Counted from the first letter of the stretch, positions 21,780 to 31,876 are shown. The stretch: 57,015 bases of DNA from Isochrysis galbana (GCA_018136815.1 CM030935.1:6480940-6537954); one strand, 5' to 3'. Numbers and translations: made by a program. Notes: generated by a model not told the origin, from the letters alone.

Positions 21780-22756
21780 GCTTCTCGCTCGCTCGCTCGC
21801 TCATTCGCTCACCCCGCCCCCCCCCCCCCTCCCTCCCTCCCTCCCTCCCTGCGCACTGCTCCCTGCTCCTTGCCTCCCTCCCTTCCTGCCTCCCGCTCCC
21901 CGCTCCTTCGCTCGCTCTCACTCCTTCGGCTCCTTTCCTCCCCCTGTCCTTCGCTTCCCCCCCCCCCCTTCCTCTCTCTCCTCGCTCGCTCGCTCGCTCG
22001 CCCTTCCCCCCATGGTTCTCGCTCCCCATGAGTGAGGGGAGAGGGGAGTCGAGAGAGTGGGGGCGGACGCGAGCGAGGCCCCCCTCCATGGCGAACAATC
22101 ATAAGATTAGTTCAAGAGAAGGAACGAGAAGGAGTGGGCGGCGGCGGCGGCGTCTGTTCCCTCGTGGCACGGCCTCCCTCTCTCTCCCTCTCCTTCCCAC
22201 CCACCCCTCTCTCTCCCTCTCTCACTACTCTCTCTTTCATCCCCCCCTCTCTCCCTCCCCCCCCCCCCTCTCCCTCTCTCCCTACTCGCTCTCTCCCTCT
22301 CTCTCTCCCTTTCATCCCTCCCTCTACTCTCCTCTCACCCCTCCCTCCTCCCCCTCTCTCCCTCTCTCCCTACTCAATACTCACTCTTCTCTCCTTCCCT
22401 CTCTTCCCTCTACCTCCCTCCCTCCCTCCCCCAAAAGGCTGCCTCGCTTTACCCGTAGAAGTGGATGGCGCACACACGGGCGGCTCTCCCTCTCTCTCCA
22501 AAGGCGGCGTGGTCCTCCCCGCCCTCTCTTCGTGATTATATCTCTATCTACATCGAGATATATATGCTCACGCCCCCTTTCTCTTCCCTGTCTCTTCTGG
22601 GTTTGCCCAAGCTCGATCTCCTTTTCTCTCTAAAGATCTCGATCCTCACAAGAATGAAGCCATCGGTTCACTCTCGTCGCTTCATTTGCGCTCTCCGTCC
22701 TTCTCTCTCTCTCCCCCCCCCCTCTCTCTCCCCCTCTCTCCCACTCTCTCTCGCTT

Positions 22757-22787
<31 letters not shown>

Positions 22788-23190
22788 CTCTCTCCCCCTC
22801 CCTCCCTCCCCCTCCCTCCCTCTCTCTCTCCCCCTCCCCAATGAAATGAGCACGCGCCACGATCCAGCGGAACACGTCTCCCTGTAGACTACCCCTTTCC
22901 TTTCTCTATTTTATCTCGTGTCTCCGCCCTCGATTTCCTTTCTCCCCCTCCCTCCCTCCCTCTCTCTCTCTCTCTCTGCGGCGCGCCGCGACGGTCAAGC
23001 CAGCTGCCTCTCCAACTCTCTCCCTCTCTCTCGCGCGCGCTCGCGTCTCGCGCCACTCCTCAAGCCACTGAAGCCTCCCTACTTCCCTCCCGCCCTCTCT
23101 CTCTCTCTCCCTCCCCCCCCCACTCCCTCTCACTCGCTCTCTCCCTCTCTTTTTCCCTCCCTCTCTCCCTCCCTCCCTCCCTCTCTTTTT
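21780..23190 (+). repeat. Long CT-rich low-complexity region upstream of the MscS gene
   Basis: Mixed CT, CCT and CTCCC repeats with GCTCGCTCGCTC blocks at both ends of the first half, ending 10 bases before the ATG at 23202. No supported gene. The strong strand bias matches the tracts before 5514, 14896 and 38218. Function as promoter or 5' UTR is inferred from position. Confidence 0.75.
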
Positions 23191-23201
23191 CTCTCTCTCC
23201 G

Positions 23202-26093
23202 ATGAGCTTCTGGGGTGGCAGCAGCAGCCAGCCAGCCCCTGCGGCTGCAAGCCCGGCGGCAGCGACAGTCGAGCCATCTCAGCTCGCCGACCTTCCCAAG
23301 CTCGAGCGCATCGACTCAGCAGGCGCCATCTCGCACCCATCTTGCTCCTCTCGCGCTGGAAGGTGCGACACCGCAACGTATGCAGAGGCGATGCAGACAG
23401 TGAGCGAGCTGGGCGCGATCAGCGCAAGCTCAGAGGGGGGATTGAATAGGCGGGTTACGAACCGGACAGACCGATTCATCCTAGAGGCACTCGAGGAGCA
23501 CGCGGACGACGGCTCTAGCTCCGTGCGCTCAGACAGCATTGACTCGCCGCCCACTCTCCGCAAGATGAAAAGCAAGTTGCCCCACTCGTCCGCCAAAATA
23601 CCAACCTCGGACACTGTCGATTCGCTGCCCTCTCACCCACCTCCCGAGTCGACGAAGCCCGATGTACTGTTGCGCCTCGAGGACTTGGCGCGGCCGATGG
23701 ATTGGGCGCCTCACATCCGCAAGCTGTTGCTCAAGCTGTCCTGGGTCATCCCCATCGAGTTTGTAGTCGGGCTGGCGATGCTCTCGCCGACGATAGCCGT
23801 CATAGCCTTGTATGCATCCTACGGTAACATCTCCGTATTTAATGTCCCAGACGCTACGCTGCCATCGCCGCCACCGCCGCCGCCGCTGGGCGTGCGGATC
23901 AACACGGGCGGGATCTTCCTTCTCATCCTTCGGCCGATGTATGCGCTGCTCACTGCGCGTTTTGTTGCCGTGTTGCTCAAGATCTTCTTCACGCTGCCCT
24001 TCGTGCAGTATGCGCTCCCAGGGTTCGCTCTGCTGCTGCTACACCACGCCTTTACTATGTCTTGGACGTTACCGGCAATACTGTACCCGGCGGCTATTGG
24101 CTTCTTCTATGGCATTCAGCTTGACCACGAAGCCTGGGACTACCTTCTTGGAGTCACCCACTTTCTCGCCCTCGCCTTCTGGCTCATGGCTGCAGGCTTC
24201 ACCAGCGTCGGTCTCGACGGCGCCATCGCAATTTGGCAGAGTCAACTCACCGTCCAACACTATGAGAACCGGTCGGCGTCGGCCTACTATATTCAGAAGG
24301 CCTTGCGGAAGATTGCGGCGGCGGCGCGTGCGGCCCAGCGGCGCACGGACAAGGAGCTCGAGATGAAGCGCAAGGACGAGATCGCGGCGCAGGTGCTTCA
24401 GGCGCAGGCGCGCGCGTTTGCTGAGCGCCGTGCGGCCAGGGTGCGCCGGCATCACGAAGCGGCAGCGGGAGACGGCAAGCTATCCTCCGGTGCCGCGAGC
24501 CCCTTCCGCTTCCGCCTTTCCAGGGGGCGCTCGTCGAACCACTCGAGGACGAACTCGCGCTCAGCTTCTCCACGCGTCGACGCCACTGCCACTGCCGTTG
24601 AAGCGCCTTCCGCCCCCGCTCTGGCTCGCGGAATGATTGGCATGTCGGCCCCACCACACGTCCAGCCACCTACTGGCGACGTGCCTGCGGACACCGTGGC
24701 GTCGCCTGCTGATGTGACTCTTCAGCCCGCACTAGAACGAGAGATACCGCCGCTGCCCGCGGCAATCCATGGCGCCTCGAACAGTCGGAGTTTCGAGGTC
24801 CACGTCCTTTCGCCGACAGCTGAAGAGAAGCTGGCGCTACCTCCCCGGCCACCTGTCACACCTCGGTCGCCATCGACATCGAGGACGAAACGGTCCGTCG
24901 ACGCTCCGCCAGTCTCCAAATCGGCCAAGTCAGGCTCCTCAGGCTCATCCAGCTCGTCGCAGTACGCTTGGCCTGCCGCCCCTGGACTCGAGAAGGCGCA
25001 GCAGCTCGACAAGAGGCTCAACGCCCTAGCGGGTCCGTTAGACTTTGGCTCCGACCTCTCCTCAGCGAACACGCTCGTGCAGGCACGCCGGCGCGCCATC
25101 CGGCTCTGGAGCCTCATCATCGCGCAGCCCGAGCTGCGCAATGGCGAGGAAGAGGGCCAACCGACTACCGTGGACCGCGACAGGCTCCTCGCATGGGCTC
25201 ACAAAGACGGCAAACCTCCGCACCCGCGGCTCGCGGGCCTCATGTTCACCTTTGGACAGGAGGTCGACGAAGAGCACTTTGTTGCCGTGGTTGAGCAGTC
25301 GTACAAGGAGCAGCGCCTCATCACCGCCTCGGTTGCCGCCTTCGACCGGCTGCACAACAACGTGCGCATCTTCCTGCAGCTCGTCCTCCTACTCATCTTT
25401 CTCATCGTTCTCTTGGCGCTTTTCTCTGTGTCCATCGTCACGTGGCTCCTCCCACTCGGCTCGGCCGTGCTGTCGGTCGCGGTGCTGGCCGGCGGCATCA
25501 CCTCGGACGTCCTCGACTCTTTCTTTTTCGCCTACATCATCCGGCCTTACGACATTGGTGACCGTGTAAGCATCGCGCCACCCGGCCAGGCGTCGGGCCT
25601 CTATTCGTTGGTCGTCAAGGACGTCTTCCTGATGCGAACACACTTTTACACGTCGAATGGCGAGTCTCTCGTTATCAACAACTCGGCACTCCGCCGCATG
25701 GGCATCACAAACTTCCACCGCTCGGGGCCCATGACCCTGATGGTCGAGCTCATGGTGCCCGCCGCGACGCCGTCCGCAAAGCTGACCGAGCTCGCCGACG
25801 CAATCACCTCCTTCATCGAAAAGTCAAGCGACTGGAAGCACGTCGACCTCCACTTCTACTCAACACACTTTGAGCTTGGACATATGATCCTCCGCATGTG
25901 GGTTGAGACCACCTTTCCGTCGCACGAGCTGGGGCTCATCTACTCTGCTCGTGGCACGCTCCTCCTCTTTTGCCATGCGTACATGCAGTCGGCTGGGATC
26001 GAGTATCTCAAGCCTACACAGCCCATACGCGTGGACAAACCACCAAACACATCCTCGCAGTCGCTCGCGGAGCTCTTTGAGAGGCGGATGTAG
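23202..26093 (+). CDS. MscS-family mechanosensitive ion channel (eukaryotic MSL/Msy type)
   Basis: One uninterrupted frame of 963 residues from an ATG directly after the CT tract. The N-terminal 160 residues are Ser-rich and probably cytosolic. Hydrophobic segments lie around residues 175-205 (IPIEFVVGLAMLSPTIAVIA), 235-275, 280-305 and 310-340. A long charged coiled-coil-like region (residues 360-420) and a disordered Ser/Pro linker follow. The conserved pore end begins near residue 725: FLIVLLALFSVSIVTWLLP, then SAVLSVAVLAGGITSDVLDS, IRPYDIGDRVSIAPPG and FYTSNGESLVINNSAL. This matches the MscS pore helix and beta domain (family forms HPFDVGDRV and YPNS). It should be a channel in the plasma or an organellar membrane that opens under membrane tension. 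No intron is needed. Confidence 0.88.
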   Translation: MSFWGGSSSQPAPAAASPAAATVEPSQLADLPKLERIDSAGAISHPSCSSRAGRCDTATYAEAMQTVSELGAISASSEGGLNRRVTNRTDRFILEALEEHADDGSSSVRSDSIDSPPTLRKMKSKLPHSSAKIPTSDTVDSLPSHPPPESTKPDVLLRLEDLARPMDWAPHIRKLLLKLSWVIPIEFVVGLAMLSPTIAVIALYASYGNISVFNVPDATLPSPPPPPPLGVRINTGGIFLLILRPMYALLTARFVAVLLKIFFTLPFVQYALPGFALLLLHHAFTMSWTLPAILYPAAIGFFYGIQLDHEAWDYLLGVTHFLALAFWLMAAGFTSVGLDGAIAIWQSQLTVQHYENRSASAYYIQKALRKIAAAARAAQRRTDKELEMKRKDEIAAQVLQAQARAFAERRAARVRRHHEAAAGDGKLSSGAASPFRFRLSRGRSSNHSRTNSRSASPRVDATATAVEAPSAPALARGMIGMSAPPHVQPPTGDVPADTVASPADVTLQPALEREIPPLPAAIHGASNSRSFEVHVLSPTAEEKLALPPRPPVTPRSPSTSRTKRSVDAPPVSKSAKSGSSGSSSSSQYAWPAAPGLEKAQQLDKRLNALAGPLDFGSDLSSANTLVQARRRAIRLWSLIIAQPELRNGEEEGQPTTVDRDRLLAWAHKDGKPPHPRLAGLMFTFGQEVDEEHFVAVVEQSYKEQRLITASVAAFDRLHNNVRIFLQLVLLLIFLIVLLALFSVSIVTWLLPLGSAVLSVAVLAGGITSDVLDSFFFAYIIRPYDIGDRVSIAPPGQASGLYSLVVKDVFLMRTHFYTSNGESLVINNSALRRMGITNFHRSGPMTLMVELMVPAATPSAKLTELADAITSFIEKSSDWKHVDLHFYSTHFELGHMILRMWVETTFPSHELGLIYSARGTLLLFCHAYMQSAGIEYLKPTQPIRVDKPPNTSSQSLAELFERRM

Positions 26094-26133
26094 AAGCACG
26101 AAAAACGGGCGGATGTAGAAGCACGAAAAACGC
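26084..26133 (+). repeat. 25-bp tandem duplication spanning the MscS stop codon
   Basis: GCGGATGTAGAAGCACGAAAAACGG is present twice head to tail, with one change in the last base. The first copy contains the TAG at 26091-26093, so the second copy lies in the 3' UTR. Confidence 0.9.
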
Positions 26134-27523
26134 CGGCCAGTGCCTATCGGTTGGGCTGGTCTTAATGGGCGACTCTCCTTTTCTTGATGGGACACGGCCA
26201 TCGCAGAGTCTTGCCGTGCGTGTCTCCCTTGCCGCATGCACATGTTTTGAGCATCACCACGCGAAGCCGTTGGCACGGCGTTGCACCAAGGCGTGTTCTG
26301 CATCCTCGCCGACTGCTACGTTGAGACGGAGTTCCTCGACAAGGGGCGCATGCATCCAGCTTGACTCACTTGTGCGCCGTGTGATTTAGTTCATCTCGTT
26401 TGAATCACTGATCCGCATCACGCTTTCGTAGGAGCGACGCGGCGCCATGGTTAAGTCGAGTTTAGGTGAACACCAGCTTGTGAATGGAAGGTGCGGCTCG
26501 GCGTCAATGGTCTTTGATGTTTTGGATGTCTCAATTGCCGTCGGGAACCTGCGGTGCCGCATATTGCGGGAGATGTGCTTGCTGCAACCTCGGGAGTAGT
26601 GATGGCGGCATCATTGGATTATCGGGACTCGGCATCGACCAACATCCAGATCAAGCGAGCGCAATGCGAGAGATTAAGGCGTGGGAAATAGGCATCGGCT
26701 TTATAGTGCTCATTTGAGATTTGGGCTATTGGTTTTGTAGGTATGATTTCCATACAATAATGCTAGGAACGTGTTCTCTTCTCTCTTGTATACATTGCCA
26801 GTGTCAACAACCTACTTTTATAAGTGGGGGTCAATGGGGGCCTCGCGCCCCCCTCTCTCCATCGCGGACACCCCCCGGGGTGGGCCCGTACATTCAACCC
26901 CAGCCCCTGCCCTTTGGCAGGGGCAGGGCACTCATCAATTCAGCCCAGACCCCTAGTGGGCGCGGGTCGCGAGCCGCACTCCCAGGCCCGCATGGGCCAG
27001 CTCTCGTACTGACTTTCCCCCCCATCCCTGGTCGCCAGGCAGACAGGGGAGGCGCCTTGCCTTCATTCGGTGCCAGTTTTTTTTTTGGCATAAACGTCGG
27101 CTAGATAAAACCCGTAACGAAACGCTGGGGTGAGTCCGCGCGGCGAGTCCGCGGTGCGAGTCCGCGCGGCGAAAAAAGAAGAAAGCGCGCGGGGAGGAAG
27201 ACGCCTCCGGATTGATCCTCGCGCACGCGGGGGGCATGACGTGCGCTACCGACACTGAATACAAACACACTCCACCCGCGTTTCGTTACGATGGTCCGCT
27301 CCCAAAAGAACGCGATGCGGGTCGTCCCCCCTCGCCATAAAATTCGGGTTAGGACAGGTAGGCGTCTCTTGGGTCGACGAAGGATGCACGTGGTGCCCTT
27401 TTCGCACTGGAGCGCCGATATCCCACCTTCTTACTCGCGCCCCGCGAAAGGAGCGTTCGCCGTTGCTTCGACGAAGGGCTTGGTGCGCGTGAACCCGCTG
27501 TCGGGTCCCGAGCACGGGCGACT
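26134..27523. other. Intergenic stretch, nothing recognised
   Basis: No gene with recognisable motifs. It contains a CCCTGCCCTTTGGCAGGGGCAGGG palindrome-like block near 26906-26930 and a GCGAGTCCGCG triple repeat at about 27133-27170. Confidence 0.45.
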
Positions 27524-27832
27524 GGCGATTGGAGGGAGATGGGAAGGGAGCGGCTCAAGACGTCTCGGATACCCTTGTGGCAGGTATACTCGAGGCGCAG
27601 TTGCTTATTTCTCGAGAACTGCTCGCGGCGTGAGCTGGTAAGGGCCGTTCTCCTTTTTTGACGAGAGGTTCCTCCCCCCCCCCTGATGCTTTTTCCTGGA
27701 GAGTCGGCCGGCGTCATTCGGTCCGCCTCAATGGGTTTTCCCTCATTTTAACTTGTGGGGAGTTAGAATGGGAGCCGGGGGCCTGCGAGGGGGGAGATGT
27801 GGAGGGGTGCATATTATGTGTATGTATCTGTG
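27524..27832 (+). repeat. Dispersed repeat B, left half, interrupted copy
   Basis: Closely similar to 56240-56545. Shared blocks in the same order include GGCTCAAGACGTC, CTTGTGGCAGGTAT, GAACTGCTCGCGGCG or its variant, TAAGGGCCGTTCT, GAGAGTCGGCCGGCGTC, GGTCCGCCTCAATGGG, and a final TGTGTATGT(A/G)TCTGTG. In the other copy the sequence then continues almost directly into the block that here lies at 31877. Confidence 0.85.
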
Positions 27833-28592
27833 ACAATAGCACGCGCAGACCAAAAGCGTTCAATTATCCCCATCCCTGCTGACACCTTTCATTGTCACCT
27901 GGCCCTCCACGCAGCAGTCTCGCGTGGAACCACCACACTGCTCACCGCCACCGAGAAGCCGTGCGGCCGGCTGGCTTTGGGGCTGGGCCGCCGGTAGCGA
28001 GCGACCGCGCGGCGGGGCGCCACCGAGGCAGCGTGGCGAGACTAGACCTCCCTGTGCGAAAACGTCTCACAGTAGAAAATGATGGATCTCCGGAGCGATC
28101 GCGGCCGTGGTGACTTCAAGGTGGGCAATGGGGCTCTCGAATTTGGTATGGCTCGCACTCGGGGACGGATCGAGTGCCTCCATGGTGCGGTTGTCCATAA
28201 CACACACTTGCACCATGGGAACGTGCCAGTGCAGTCACAGCACAAGAAGGAGGACAACTCATACAGTCCACCACGCTCGCGTCTCGTGGACTGATTGTGC
28301 TCTACGAGTACCACACCTTCTCCTGTGGTGTGTTGGAACCACAGGACACACTGCAGCAATGGAGACCAACGAGACTCCCCGCCATCCCTCGGTGCCACGA
28401 AGCAGCCGAGTCCATTGAACCATGTTGTGCACTCTCTCCCTTTTCCCCCCTCGAAATCCAGCCAGAAAGCGTTGGCATGCACGCTAGTCAATCACGATCA
28501 GTGTCCGTGTCAGGCCCAAGTGCTGCGGGTGGCTGGAGGAAAGTGCGCTTTTAGAGTGGTTTTGTGTCCGTGTAGCGTTTTCGTACATAACG

Positions 28593-29072
28593 TTATCGAG
28601 TTTGCATCGACACCAACCACGAAATGGAAGCTTTGATGGTCTCTATCCTGGGGACTTCCCACTGGATGCTTGGACCGAACATGCACCGAAGGATGCCCCA
28701 GATGGCGTTCTCGTAACATTTCTTGTCTTCTTCTATATTGGTCTTCACATGTTCCAACCAAAAGCTCGTTGTAGGTGGACGTACATATGTTGCGGTACTC
28801 ATACTTGCGAAGGCGTTGAACATTTTCGCCTTCATGAACGCGATGCTACTTTTCACGTCATCGCAATTCCAATAGTCGTACATCTCTAACTCTGCGGTGA
28901 AGTTGGAGTCCTGCTTCAGCTCGTTACAAATATCTGAGGACAGTGTATCATCATCCGCATAATCAGTGTAGGCCAACCAGCCATCGTCAGAAAGCTCTGC
29001 TATGCTCATCGGCGCTAGTGGTTCCATCCTACGTAGTCCTATCAGAGCATGAATGACATCTCTTTCGCTCAT
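28593..29072 (-). CDS. Unknown protein, paralogue A of the insertion pair
   Basis: 159 residues from the ATG MSERDVIHAL. A same-frame GTG start further upstream is possible, because the sequence coding VPRALPM before the ATG is conserved in the paralogue too. It has an acidic N-terminal half, then NELKQDSNFTAELEMYDYWN, TSFWLEHVKTNIE, AIWGILRCMFG and a conserved C-terminus PRIETIKASISWLVSMQ. About half the residues match the protein at 30564-31115. I recognise no family. The predicted character is soluble and mostly helical. It lies head to head with the repeat-rich protein at 29374. Confidence 0.6.
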   Translation of the reverse strand: MSERDVIHALIGLRRMEPLAPMSIAELSDDGWLAYTDYADDDTLSSDICNELKQDSNFTAELEMYDYWNCDDVKSSIAFMKAKMFNAFASMSTATYVRPPTTSFWLEHVKTNIEEDKKCYENAIWGILRCMFGPSIQWEVPRIETIKASISWLVSMQTR

Positions 29073-29373
29073 AGGAAGCGCTCGTGGTACTATGAATAGT
29101 CGACTATTTTTGTTGTCACTGACGAGCACTCAAGTATCAGTGATGAAGACTGGGGACAAAGTACTACAGGGAGAGTTAGAAGGTCCACAATAACGTTACG
29201 TAAATAAGACCCGTCGTTCAGGCTGAACGCGTCCGCGGGAGCCGTCCTCGTGAGCCGATCTCCGCGGAGGGGGGGTGTGCAAGCGATGTCGAAAAAAGAA
29301 CACGCATGACGATCCCTCCCCCAACAAAAAAAAGGGGGGGCATATCTAAATATAGGTCCGTCCCTTCAAATCT

Positions 29374-30273
29374 ATGACGTATTACACCAAGCTACCGTGG
29401 CTTGCTGTAGGTCCCCTGGCGATTGGTCAGACGTCGGTGGATGACGTTGGAGTCTGTACGGGAAGCAATGTGAAGCTCATCAATGGCAAGTGCATCGCGC
29501 AGTGCACAACCGATTGTGATAGTGATTCCAGTGGGTTGGATCTGCTCTTACAAAATATGGGCACCTGTGTGGGTACCACAGTCAAGTTGGTGGACGGTCA
29601 ATGTACTGCAAGTAACATTATGGGGGTATGTACAGGGGCCGACGTCAAGTTGGTGGACGGTCAGTGTACTTCAGGCGACAGTATGGGGGTATGCCAAGGC
29701 AATCTGAAGATTGAGGACGGTGTGTGCAAGCCCAAGTACACAGTAGGCTCTGTGAAGACGACGCCTTCAGGTGATTGGGGAGGGGGATACTCTGAATATT
29801 TGGACAAGCACACTCTGGATTGTGGATCGAATGGTCTGAATCAGTTCCAACTCACGAGGCCAACTGACACGACGCTTTCGTATCGATACAAATGCCTCAA
29901 TGGTATTGACAGTCCAGCAAACATAGTGCAATCCACACCAAGTGATATCAGGGCGGATGGTAGCGTGATATACTTGGACAAGCACGATGTCGATTGTGGT
30001 ACAAAGCCAATCACCAAATTCAAACTGAATCGACCCACACCCGACACGCTATCGTATGATTACACGTGCAATTCCGTGGAGGCCGCTGGTACATGTCGTG
30101 ACGTGACGACGGAGTGGAATAACGAAACCTGGCATAACACTAACCTTGACAAGCACAACGTGGAATGCGAACAGGACGAAGTCATCACGCAATTCCGGCT
30201 GAACCGACGAAGCAGCACACAGGACAAGCTGAGGTACATGTACAGGTGCTGCAAAATGAGCTCGTCACAATGA
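29374..30273 (+). CDS. Cys-containing two-repeat-type protein of unknown function (possibly viral structural or surface protein)
   Basis: 299 residues from an ATG that follows an AT-rich CTAAATATAGG. Residues about 25-125 carry four short repeats of the form GVCTG..VKL(V/I)(D/N)G(Q/K)C. Residues about 140-290 carry three longer repeats of the form (Y/N)LDKH.(V/L)(D/E)C......F.L.R......Y.Y.C. Each repeat has paired cysteines, suggesting beta-rich, disulfide-stabilised modules. No membrane segment is evident, and the N-terminus (LPWLAVGPLAIGQ) is weakly hydrophobic. I cannot name the family. The ORF is intronless and AT-richer than host genes, which fits an integrated virus, but that is inference. 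Confidence 0.65.
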   Translation: MTYYTKLPWLAVGPLAIGQTSVDDVGVCTGSNVKLINGKCIAQCTTDCDSDSSGLDLLLQNMGTCVGTTVKLVDGQCTASNIMGVCTGADVKLVDGQCTSGDSMGVCQGNLKIEDGVCKPKYTVGSVKTTPSGDWGGGYSEYLDKHTLDCGSNGLNQFQLTRPTDTTLSYRYKCLNGIDSPANIVQSTPSDIRADGSVIYLDKHDVDCGTKPITKFKLNRPTPDTLSYDYTCNSVEAAGTCRDVTTEWNNETWHNTNLDKHNVECEQDEVITQFRLNRRSSTQDKLRYMYRCCKMSSSQ

Positions 30274-30563
30274 CGTCTCAGGTGACAACGAACGGAAGCA
30301 TGGTGGCCTCCATCAGTGCCTCCGTTGATTCTTTGGACTTACTCGCACTTCGCACGCCCCCCTGTTGCTTCGGAGCCCTCGTCCAATTCGACATGCATGT
30401 CGACCCGTGTCCTACAGGAAGTCGGGGCCCACGCTCCGCACACTCTCTAACGCTCAGCAACGTGTGCTTGGGATCCGCTCACATCCCTCTGCCTTCGTCG
30501 CTGACGACGTCGACCAATGGACAAATGCGCGTGCGAGTTGAGCATCGTCGTGTGTATATCCCG

Positions 30564-31115
30564 TTATCGATTTTGCAGCGACACCAACCATGAAATGGAA
30601 GCTTTGATGGTATCTATTCTGGGGACTTTCCACTCGATGCTTCGACCGAACATCCACCGAAGGATACCCCAGACGGCGTTCTGGAAATCTTCACCCTGAG
30701 TGTTTTCCACATTGGTCCTCACATGTGCCAACCAAAAGCTCGATGTAGGTGAATGTACAGTTGAGGAGAACGCCAGCTGGAGTGGGACATCATCTCCTTG
30801 TGCAAGTATACCTCTTCCGGTACGCATTACCATGTCTGCGACAGCTTCGAACACCTCTTTCTTCACAGACTCGATGCTTTCTCTCACGGCACTACAATCC
30901 CAATGTTTGTATCTTTGGAGCTCTGTGGTGAAATTGGAGTCACGTTGGAGCTCTTCACAAATACATATATTCATTATGTCACTGTTCACATCGCTGAACT
31001 CCAACCAGACCTCGTCAGACATCTGTGCTATGCTCATAGACGATAGTGATTCCACGGAACGCTTCCTTTTTCCTAGCAGCCCATTCACGACATCTTGGGG
31101 ATCCCTTTCGCCCAT
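30564..31115 (-). CDS. Unknown protein, paralogue B of the insertion pair
   Basis: 183 residues from ATG (MGERDPQDVV). It aligns along its length with the protein at 28593-29072: SIAQMSD, EELQRDSNFTTELQRYKHWD, SSFWLAHVRTNVE, AVWGILRWMFGRSIEW and PRIDTIKASISWLVSLQ. It has about 22 extra residues in the middle (MRTGRGILAQGDD...). The nucleotide sequence just upstream of the ATG is also conserved between the copies, showing a segmental duplication. No known domain recognised. Confidence 0.6.
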   Translation of the reverse strand: MGERDPQDVVNGLLGKRKRSVESLSSMSIAQMSDEVWLEFSDVNSDIMNICICEELQRDSNFTTELQRYKHWDCSAVRESIESVKKEVFEAVADMVMRTGRGILAQGDDVPLQLAFSSTVHSPTSSFWLAHVRTNVENTQGEDFQNAVWGILRWMFGRSIEWKVPRIDTIKASISWLVSLQNR

Positions 31116-31211
31116 AGGAAGCGCTCGTGGTACTAGGAAGATTAGATTATATTAATCCTGCCACGAAATACCTAGGCCTACAGGCTTTGGCCATGCGTAA
31201 AAGCTAACGTT

Positions 31212-31562
31212 ATGTACGAAGGCGCTATGCGACCAGAAGCGCGCCCTTCCTCCTCGGTGCCACAAGGCAGACGAGACCATGGCAGGAGGCGGAGGGCGGA
31301 AGCTCTCCTACACTCTCACAAAAAAAAATGTACAAAATGTGGAAGACCACCTCCCGATTCGATCATGTATCAGAAGTTATGCAACCGCATTCTTGGTCGC
31401 CCCAATCCGGAGAAACACAACAATACTGAACGCAATTCCACGACAACAATACTCATAAATAAAAGGCATAAAAGGCAGCCTACACCGTCTACGCGGAAGA
31501 CTGACGATCACTCAAGTATCAGTGATGAAGACTGGAACAAGATTATTTCGGGAGATCTCTAA
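31212..31562 (+). CDS. Small basic protein of unknown function
   Basis: 116 residues from ATG at 31212. It is rich in Lys/Arg, with one CTKCG pair and an acidic C-terminus (SSISDEDWNKII). The 27-base sequence coding HSSISDEDW is also present at 29128-29154, just beyond paralogue A. The duplication therefore included this gene's 3' end, and the left copy has lost most of it. Could be a nucleic-acid-binding protein; no family recognised. Confidence 0.4.
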   Translation: MYEGAMRPEARPSSSVPQGRRDHGRRRRAEALLHSHKKKCTKCGRPPPDSIMYQKLCNRILGRPNPEKHNNTERNSTTTILINKRHKRQPTPSTRKTDDHSSISDEDWNKIISGDL

Positions 31563-31684
31563 ACGTCACAAAAAGTCAGGTAAATCGGACCCCTTCGTTC
31601 AGGCTGACATCGCCAGCATACCCTCTTGCCAAACGAGTGGGTTGGATAGCGCTACCCTCATGATCCCCACGATCTTCCGCGATT

Positions 31685-31870
31685 GAACGCTTTTCCATGC
31701 GGTGGGGGGGGGAGGTGATGGTGATTGAACGCGTTCCACGTGTAGGCTGATGGTGATTGAACGCTTTTTCCATGCGGTGGGGGTGATGGTGATTGAGCGC
31801 GTTCCACGTGTAGGCTGATGGTGATTGAACGCTTTTCCATGCGGTGGGTGATGGTGATTGAGCGCTTCTC
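31685..31870. repeat. Minisatellite, GGTGATGGTGATTGAACGC family, about five units
   Basis: Alternating units GATTGAACGCTTTTCCATGCGGTGG and GATTGA(A/G)CGCGTTCCACGTGTAGGCTGATG are repeated several times with short indels. The core is shared with the minisatellite at 18390-18545. It forms the right edge of the insertion in repeat B. Confidence 0.85.
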
Positions 31871-31876
31871 GCCTTG

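Larger units (their letters stand above)
27833..31876. mobile_element. About 4-kb insertion within dispersed repeat B (putative viral or transposon integrant)
   Basis: The repeat halves 27524-27832 and 31877-31965 match 56240-56545 and 56555-56648, which are separated there by only about 9 bases. The intervening 4 kb is therefore an insertion here or a deletion there. It is visibly AT-richer than its surroundings, has intronless ORFs on both strands, and contains a duplicated gene. I could not identify terminal inverted repeats, a target-site duplication or any replication or integration gene. Viral or Polinton-like origin is inference from composition and gene style. Segments 27840-28590 and 30274-30560 hold no confident gene, though 30262-30540 has short coding-like pieces in shifting frames (ISASVDSLDLLALRTPP; SNAQQRVLGIRSHPSAF). 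Confidence 0.6.

Noticed and set aside
21766..22102. Minus-strand Arg/Glu/Gly-rich frames
   Set aside because: Low-complexity translation of GCTCGCTC and CCCT repeats upstream of the MscS gene.
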